Shown here: positions 1-3,983 of the stretch, in pieces | Layout of the letters: every line of letters begins with the position of its first letter | How positions within the stretch are numbered: the stretch's first letter is position 1 | Assembly (NCBI GenBank): GCA_038525605.1 | Contig: JBCBHL010000380.1 | Span: 1-7,070, forward strand | Length of the DNA stretch: 7,070 nucleotides | Direction: 5' to 3' | Source of the DNA: JANSWY01 sp038525605 | Lineage (GTDB): Bacteria; Bacteroidota; Bacteroidia; Cytophagales; Cyclobacteriaceae | Position numbers and translations under genes: made by a program | Notes under the pieces: generated by a model | Databases searched by the model: none | Seen by the model: the letters and a program-made list of their open reading frames with translations, nothing else | Told to the model about the DNA's origin: nothing

Positions 1-797
1 GCATCGCTTATGCTGCTTATAAGATCAGACAAAAAGATCCTAATGCCGTCATGGTGATCTCTCCATCCGACCACATGATATTCGGCGATGAGAAGTTTAA
101 AAACGTCATTAACAACGCTGTTGATGCCGCTACCGATGGTAAAAAACTTATTACGCTGGGCATACAGCCAACGAGACCGGAAACAGGATATGGATATATC
201 CAGTTTCACGATTCGGATGAAACGGTGAAGTCTGTCAAGACATTTACTGAAAAACCGGAATTAAAAATCGCTGAAAAATTCCTGGAAAGTGGCGATTTTG
301 TTTGGAATGCCGGAATTTTTGTCTGGTCAGTAGAGGCGATTACTAACGCATTCTCCGAAAACATGCGGGAGATGGCTGCTATCTTTGAAGAAGGTATTGG
401 CAAGTACTATACTGACGATGAAAAGGCATTTATTAAATCTGCTTATACACAATGCAAGAGTATATCCATAGATTATGGGATCATGGAGAAATCCAAAAAT
501 GTCTATGTCGTGCTAGGAGATTTTGGATGGTCTGATCTTGGCAGCTGGGATTCACTGCACGAAATCAAAGAAAAAGATGAGCAAAATAATGTGGTTGAAG
601 CCAATGCCTTGATATATGACAGTAGCTCTAACTACATTAAAAGCGATTCGGAAAAACTGATCATCGTTCAAAATATGGAAGGTTACCTGATCGCGGATTT
701 CAACGATGTATTGGTGATCTGCAAAAAAGATGCTGAGTCTAAATTCAGAGAATTTGTCTCTGATGTAAAAGACAAGAAAAATAATAACTTGCTTTAA
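1..797 (+). CDS. manC: Mannose-1-phosphate guanylyltransferase, 5'-truncated by window edge
   Basis: This enzyme makes GDP-mannose from mannose-1-phosphate and GTP in the cytoplasm, feeding polysaccharide and glycoconjugate synthesis. The open frame runs from base 3, and the residues before the first Met (base 51), IAYAAYKIRQKDPNAV, continue the family sequence. That Met is therefore internal and the gene starts left of the window. About 264 residues are visible, against roughly 350-360 for the monofunctional family, so the nucleotide-binding GGxGTRLWP loop is off the edge. Visible motifs, numbered from the Met at base 51, are PSDHMI (5-10), TGYGYI (45-50), the sugar-phosphate-binding FTEKP (65-69), WNAGIF (85-90), DYGIMEKS (141-148) and GWSDLGSWDSL (159-169). 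The protein ends after the transferase fold and small C-terminal beta region, with no cupin-type phosphomannose isomerase fusion. It stops at TAA just before a strong inverted repeat and is convergent with the sigma operon, so no functional link is implied. Function is confident from the motifs. Confidence 0.93.
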   Translation, partial: IAYAAYKIRQKDPNAVMVISPSDHMIFGDEKFKNVINNAVDAATDGKKLITLGIQPTRPETGYGYIQFHDSDETVKSVKTFTEKPELKIAEKFLESGDFVWNAGIFVWSVEAITNAFSENMREMAAIFEEGIGKYYTDDEKAFIKSAYTQCKSISIDYGIMEKSKNVYVVLGDFGWSDLGSWDSLHEIKEKDEQNNVVEANALIYDSSSNYIKSDSEKLIIVQNMEGYLIADFNDVLVICKKDAESKFREFVSDVKDKKNNNLL

Positions 798-818
798 AGG
801 TTTTATCGATCAATTGCC

Positions 819-861
819 GTACCCGGGCGCGCCATTTTGAAAAAATGGCGCGCCCGGGTAC
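819..861. terminator. GC-rich perfect inverted repeat between convergent genes, probable bidirectional terminator
   Basis: Arms of 20 bases (819-838 and 842-861) are perfectly complementary around a GAA loop. The outer part is GC-rich (GTACCCGGGCGCGCC) and the inner part is TTTT/AAAA. It lies 22 bases after the manC stop and 31 bases beyond the anti-sigma stop on the other strand, the usual place for a shared terminator. Unlike a textbook intrinsic terminator, neither outer flank is a clean T-run (TCGTTTATCGG on the right), so termination is inferred from position and stem strength. It could instead be a dispersed palindromic repeat. Confidence 0.6.
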
Positions 862-892
862 TCGTTTATCGGCACATTAGCGACATAGGAAA

Positions 893-1699
893 CTATAACT
901 TTTCCAGTAGTTCACTTGCCTTAACAGCATTATACAATGACTCTGACTTGATCTTTTCAAGAATTTCCTCTGCTTTCTGCCGTTCTCCCATTTTAAGGTA
1001 AATCAAGGATTTATACCAGTAGCCTTTGGAAGCATCGAGCAAATTACTTTCAATCAATTGATCAAAGGTTGATATGGCTTCTACCAGCTGGTCGGACTCC
1101 ATTTGTGAAATGCCCTTATATATCAGAATAGTAGCGACATTACCAGTTTGTGAACTTAAAATCTCATCAAACAAAGGAATGGCCTCTTTATACTTTTTGC
1201 TTTCAAATAAATCCTGCGCTTTGACCTTTAGTGCGTCTTCTCTGTCGCCTCTTGGAATCATGGAAGGAACTTCAGAAACATCGAGGTAAGTAGTATACAG
1301 CTGATTCGTCGATTGGCTGTTAGGGTAAAAAACAAATACAGAAACCAGGATGATCAATAAGGTAGCAGCCAGACCCGTGATCCAGTAAAGCTTTCGACTT
1401 TTTGGTCGAGTTGTAGCACTATTCCGATGCTCTGCAGTAATCACTTTCAACTGATCAGCAAGCTTTCTGGCATCTTCACTTTTAAAAAGCTTAGCATACT
1501 CTTTTATTTCAGTCGACTCTAAATTTTCGGTCAGGTTCCAATCCGAATCATCGAGGTTTTCAAACAACTGTTTTTCAAAAATGTAGGCTTGCTTAAATTC
1601 CTCATCCTCCTCTAATTTGGCAGTAAAAGACTTTTCTTCTTCCAAAGAGAGTTGCTCGCGTAATTTTTTTTCAATCAAATCTTTGTCTTCAGTTTTCAT
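893..1699 (-). CDS. Single-pass membrane TPR protein, probable anti-sigma factor
   Basis: Probable inhibitor of the sigma factor encoded just upstream. The 268-residue protein has a charged helical N-terminus (about 1-95), including a segment around 6-50 (EKKLREQLSLEEEKSF, then EEDEEFKQAY) of the type seen in Bacteroidota anti-sigma proteins. A basic patch RPKSRK (98-103) is followed by one membrane helix (about 104-125), then a C-terminal TPR-like region with helix pairs near 157-184, 191-222 and 226-252. The basic patch before the helix predicts the N-terminus in the cytoplasm, able to hold sigma, and the TPR half in the periplasm. There is no cysteine anywhere, so it is not a zinc-binding (ZAS) anti-sigma, and no FecR domain is recognisable. 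Its ATG overlaps the sigma TGA as ATGA, so translation is probably coupled and the two products kept in ratio. Anti-sigma function is inferred from layout and operon; a TPR adaptor with another role is possible. Confidence 0.75.
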   Translation of the reverse strand: MKTEDKDLIEKKLREQLSLEEEKSFTAKLEEDEEFKQAYIFEKQLFENLDDSDWNLTENLESTEIKEYAKLFKSEDARKLADQLKVITAEHRNSATTRPKSRKLYWITGLAATLLIILVSVFVFYPNSQSTNQLYTTYLDVSEVPSMIPRGDREDALKVKAQDLFESKKYKEAIPLFDEILSSQTGNVATILIYKGISQMESDQLVEAISTFDQLIESNLLDASKGYWYKSLIYLKMGERQKAEEILEKIKSESLYNAVKASELLEKL

Positions 1700-2262
1700 A
1701 ATTCCTTCAATGAATTATAATTCTTGTTTTTCTTTATAATCTCTTTCAGTTTCGTTTTACACTTAAAAACCCGTTGTCTGACGACTGTTTCGGAACTGTA
1801 ATTAAATGCATTCATAATTTTACTAAAAGGGACTTTCTCAAAATAGAGTTTTAGCACGTCTCTACATTTAGCTGACAACTTGGCAAAACCTTCCTGAAAC
1901 AGCTCCCATCTCTTCTGCTCCAGTAATTCCATCGCTAATTCTTCAGCTCTCCCATCTATAAGATCAGTTTTTAACTCACTTGTTACTCTTTTTTTTGATC
2001 TTTTTATTTCTCTGATCCAGGAATTTCTGCACGCGATAAACAGATATCCTTTAAAATCGGATTTAATTTCGAAATTTTCTTTTTTGTATCGAACGGTGAT
2101 TTCCAGCAAAACTCTCTGAAACACATCCTCCGCATCCGCCAGCTGACCTCCATTGCTAACGATATATTTTTTCACATTCTCAAAGCATTGATCATAAATC
2201 TTTCTGATCCCCGAATTACTGCCTTTGACTAATGCTTCTAAGTATTCTTTATTTTCGTCCAT
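1696..2262 (-). CDS. ECF-family RNA polymerase sigma factor
   Basis: A 188-residue alternative sigma factor that would direct RNA polymerase to a small regulon. It has the two-domain ECF layout. The sigma-2 region is at about 14-90, with the DAEDVFQRVLLEI helix (43-55) and the promoter-melting/-10 segment FKGYLFIACRNSWIREIKR (70-88). A linker follows, then sigma-4 at about 122-176 with CRDVLKLYFEKVPFSKIM (133-150) and the recognition helix around SSETVVRQRVFKCKTKL (156-172). No sigma-3 domain is present. An in-frame TAG sits directly before the ATG, so the start is fixed. The 3' end overlaps the anti-sigma gene by 4 bases. It is divergent from the first lipoprotein gene across 102 bases, which suggests that it may control itself and that gene. 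The signal it answers to is unknown. Confidence 0.9.
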   Translation of the reverse strand: MDENKEYLEALVKGSNSGIRKIYDQCFENVKKYIVSNGGQLADAEDVFQRVLLEITVRYKKENFEIKSDFKGYLFIACRNSWIREIKRSKKRVTSELKTDLIDGRAEELAMELLEQKRWELFQEGFAKLSAKCRDVLKLYFEKVPFSKIMNAFNYSSETVVRQRVFKCKTKLKEIIKKNKNYNSLKEL

Positions 2263-2364
2263 CTAAATCAAATTCAAACAAAGTAATGATAATTTGAAAA
2301 AAAATGGGTAACAGATCATCACAAACTGTACCTTCATTTTGAACAAACTATTTCAATATTATTT
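2263..2364. promoter_or_regulatory. Divergent promoter region between sigma operon and lipoprotein genes
   Basis: These 102 AT-rich bases must hold the leftward promoter for the sigma/anti-sigma pair and probably a rightward one for the lipoproteins. By eye there is no exact match on either strand to the Bacteroidota housekeeping -7 box TAnnTTTG. The nearest are TCATTTTG (2334-2341, + strand) and TTACTTTG on the - strand near 2279-2286, each one mismatch off and without a well-spaced -33 TTTG. A short direct repeat, AACAAA(G/C)TA, occurs at 2277-2285 and 2342-2350. Control by the ECF sigma itself is possible, but the sequence does not prove it. Confidence 0.45.
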
Positions 2365-2367
2365 ATG
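2352..2367 (+). repeat. Leader segment duplicated in front of both lipoprotein genes (copy 1)
   Basis: The 16 bases ending at the ATG, TTCAATATTATTTATG, match 14 of 16 with TTCAATCGTATTTATG at 3032-3047, which ends at the ATG of the second lipoprotein gene. The gene pair was therefore probably duplicated with its leader, or the AT-rich initiation region is conserved. Neither copy contains a Shine-Dalgarno-like GGAGG, as is usual in Bacteroidota. Confidence 0.55.
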
Positions 2368-2814
2368 GACAATCTAAAAATCACAATCCCTGTAATTTTT
2401 GTATCAATGTATCTCCTTTTCACATTTACAAGTTGTCAGGAAGAATCCCTGCTTGATGAACGGGAAATTATCGTTCCAGAAGCAGTAGCCCCTTTTGGGT
2501 CAGACCCAAATTCAACAACCGGCAACAACAGAAATAATGTCAATACAGACATTATGTATGTACAGTGGCAGCCGTGGGTTCTCAATAGTAGAAAAGCCGA
2601 AATCCGTGCCGAATTTTCAGATCCTCACGGAGAAGTTTACCTGCTTGGCTACACAGTATGTCAGCTTGATAGTACTATCGAAAGATGGGAGATCATCTGG
2701 AATCCTGCAATTCCACCTAAAGATCAAACGCCTGATCCTCTGATTATCTTATCAGATCATGAAGGCGAAATGGAAAATGATCGAAACATCAATTTCCAAA
2801 GCTACTGCCCCTAA
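2365..2814 (+). CDS. Small lipoprotein of unknown function, copy 1 of a tandem pair
   Basis: A 149-residue predicted lipoprotein of no family I recognise. Residues 1-23 form a hydrophobic signal ending in a lipobox (FTSC, lipidated Cys24). The next residues, QEES, put acidic residues close to the lipid; in Bacteroidota such residues can act as a surface-export signal, so display on the outer face is possible. A low-complexity tether (about 45-61, SDPNSTTGNNRNN) leads to a conserved domain (62-138) shared with the next gene. It contains DIMYVQWQP, RKAEIRA, YTVC (Cys99), PPKDQTPDPL (117-126) and HEGEMEN (132-138), and Cys148 lies near the end. Cys99 and Cys148 have counterparts in the paralogue and could form a disulfide. 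It is the first rightward gene after the divergent region. Its role could be sensor, ligand or protease substrate for the neighbouring sigma/CHAT genes, on context alone. Confidence 0.8.
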   Translation: MDNLKITIPVIFVSMYLLFTFTSCQEESLLDEREIIVPEAVAPFGSDPNSTTGNNRNNVNTDIMYVQWQPWVLNSRKAEIRAEFSDPHGEVYLLGYTVCQLDSTIERWEIIWNPAIPPKDQTPDPLIILSDHEGEMENDRNINFQSYCP

Positions 2815-2891
2815 GGTTGAAATTCACAACAAGTAAAAAAAGTTAAACTGTCGATATAGCGTCTATTATTCAAACGCGGAAAATAATACAA

Positions 2892-2913
2892 CAACAACAT
2901 TTTGTTGGTTTTT
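2892..2913 (+). terminator. Weak candidate intrinsic terminator after lipoprotein copy 1
   Basis: The arms CAACAA (2892-2897) and TTGTTG (2902-2907) enclose a CATT loop and are followed by G and TTTTT (2909-2913). The stem is short and AT-rich, so it may only attenuate read-through into the second lipoprotein gene. Confidence 0.35.
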
Positions 2914-3031
2914 CATAAACCTCCGAAACAGGTATTCTCCAATACTTTGTGTTCAAAGCAAAATACGTTCGGTCCGCAAAAATGATTGATAGTACAGCTT
3001 AATGGCTCAACAATTATTGTAAAAACTAAAA

Positions 3032-3047
3032 TTCAATCGTATTTATG
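3032..3047 (+). repeat. Leader segment duplicated in front of both lipoprotein genes (copy 2)
   Basis: This is the partner of 2352-2367, differing only in the central two bases (CG for AT). It ends in the ATG of the second lipoprotein gene. The 217 bases between the first gene's stop and this point hold a weak hairpin (2892-2913) and no other feature I can support. Confidence 0.55.
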
Positions 3048-3494
3048 AAAATCCTCAATTTAAAATTCTATTTACATCTTTTATTCATTTGCATGTTTAT
3101 TGGATTTACCAATTGTACTGAAGAGCAGATAATACCAGAACAGGATAACACAATTTCGGAATCACGTTCTTCCAAAGCTCCTAGTACTCATAGCATTACT
3201 ACTACTGCAATATCAGATATTGTCTATGTCAGGTGGGATCCAAAAGTACTCGACCCAAGAAAAGACCAAATTCGAGCTACCTACGCCGATGTAAACGGAT
3301 ATATGTACCTGGAAAGCTATACGATCTGTCCTAACGATCCATATGTGGAAATCTGGCAGGTGTCCTTTAACTTGCTTGTTCAACCACCGATGGCTGATCA
3401 AACACCCGATCCTTTGTCGACTATACCCGATGAAGATGGTGAGATGGAAAATATGACAACAGTTGATATCTGTAGTCTAATAAATACTAATTAA
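3045..3494 (+). CDS. Small lipoprotein of unknown function, copy 2 of a tandem pair
   Basis: A second 149-residue predicted lipoprotein, paralogous to the one at 2365-2814. The signal (1-23) ends in GFTNC with lipidated Cys24, followed by TEEQ, again acidic near the lipid. The tether (about 37-57) is Ser/Thr-rich and unlike that of copy 1. The conserved domain (58-136) aligns with copy 1 with one two-residue gap: DIVYVRWDP, RKDQIRA, YTIC (Cys95), PPMADQTPDPL (114-124) and DEDGEMEN (129-136), with Cys143 near the end. The best-kept block, DQTPDPL, is also close at DNA level (2722-2739 versus 3396-3413, 16 of 18 bases). The divergent tether beside a conserved core fits an anchor-spacer-domain design. 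It is followed by a strong terminator, so it ends the transcript before the CHAT gene. No known family or function is recognised. Confidence 0.8.
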   Translation: MKILNLKFYLHLLFICMFIGFTNCTEEQIIPEQDNTISESRSSKAPSTHSITTTAISDIVYVRWDPKVLDPRKDQIRATYADVNGYMYLESYTICPNDPYVEIWQVSFNLLVQPPMADQTPDPLSTIPDEDGEMENMTTVDICSLINTN

Positions 3495-3507
3495 TTCCTT
3501 TAGATGA

Positions 3508-3551
3508 ATTACTCCCGTTTCTCGAAATTGAGGCGGGTGTAATTCTTTTAG
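3508..3551 (+). terminator. Rho-independent terminator after lipoprotein copy 2
   Basis: The arms ATTACTCCCG (3508-3517) and CGGGTGTAAT (3534-3543) pair with one mismatch, and an inner CTC/GAG adds to the stem. The T-rich tail TTCTTTTA (3544-3551) follows. It lies 13 bases after the stop codon, so it should end the lipoprotein transcript and make the CHAT gene a separate unit. Confidence 0.75.
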
Positions 3552-3983
3552 TTCAATATTAATATACAGAATTTTTCTTTAGACATTTAATAGAAATTAG
3601 TCCGTTATTACCTAAATATCAGTTTTTAAAACCCTCTAAATCAATCAGTTTTAGATAATTTCGATTTATTAAACAACTAGTTAATAACGCAGTAAAACTT
3701 CAAACGTCTACAAGTAACCATGCGGTTATTGATTTCTTTATTAGCTAAATGGAATTAATACTTATCTTAGATAGAAAAATACTTACAATTCAGAGACAGA
3801 CGGTCCCGGACATGACTAAAAAAGGAATGTATCTTTTGAGTATCTTGGTGGCTTAAAACATTGAGTAGATCAAATCATTTCCATCTTAGAGGATTAACAA
3901 CTAAAACCAATGATGAATTTGGTCGGTTAGATAGGTAAGATGGAATAATTTCCATTCATCGACATAAGTAAAAGACTACACAT
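3552..3983. other. Long AT-rich stretch without a convincing gene, upstream of CHAT gene
   Basis: No protein gene, tRNA or transposon end can be supported here. Many stops occur in all frames. The longest ORF noticed is 35 codons (3749-3856) and resembles nothing I know. The stretch must contain the CHAT promoter, because a terminator precedes it. No exact TAnnTTTG was found by eye; TGAATTTG (3914-3921) is one mismatch off. A small palindrome TATCTTAGATA lies at 3763-3773, and a set of inverted repeats lies at 3879-3955. An untranslated leader, a small RNA or decayed sequence are all possible. Confidence 0.5.
3879..3955 (+). promoter_or_regulatory. Overlapping inverted repeats in the CHAT leader
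   Basis: TTCCATCTTA (3879-3888) is an exact 10-base reverse complement of TAAGATGGAA (3936-3945). The second element also pairs with a third, TTCCAT (3950-3955), forming ATGGAA-TAAT-TTCCAT at 3940-3955. The middle element can pair with either partner but not both, as in a switching leader or a spaced operator. It ends 28 bases before the CHAT TTG start. In AT-rich DNA this may be chance. Confidence 0.3.

Noticed and set aside
1074..1289. 71-codon + strand ORF inside the anti-sigma gene
   Set aside because: It is an antisense shadow of a well-supported gene. Its composition follows the opposite-strand codons and it has no domain features.
893..2262. FecI/FecR-type iron or sugar uptake regulation
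   Set aside because: The partner protein carries TPR-like repeats rather than a FecR domain, and no TonB-dependent receptor or SusC/SusD gene lies in the window.
2263..2364. Housekeeping Bacteroidota promoter (TTTG / TAnnTTTG)
   Set aside because: Only one-mismatch -7 boxes were found and none has a properly spaced -33 element, so no specific promoter is called.
2495..2743. 82-codon + strand ORF overlapping lipoprotein copy 1 in another frame
   Set aside because: The lipoprotein frame has a lipobox and a paralogue. The alternative frame has no equivalent in copy 2.
3749..3856. 35-codon ORF in the long intergenic stretch (starts MELILILD, ends SILVA)
   Set aside because: Its length is expected by chance in 489 bases of AT-rich DNA. 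It has no recognisable family and no clear signal peptide, and nothing in the neighbouring frames continues it.
3552..3983. Insertion sequence or transposase relic in the long gap
   Set aside because: The inverted repeats are short and internal, no target-site duplication is seen, and no transposase-like translation is found on either strand.
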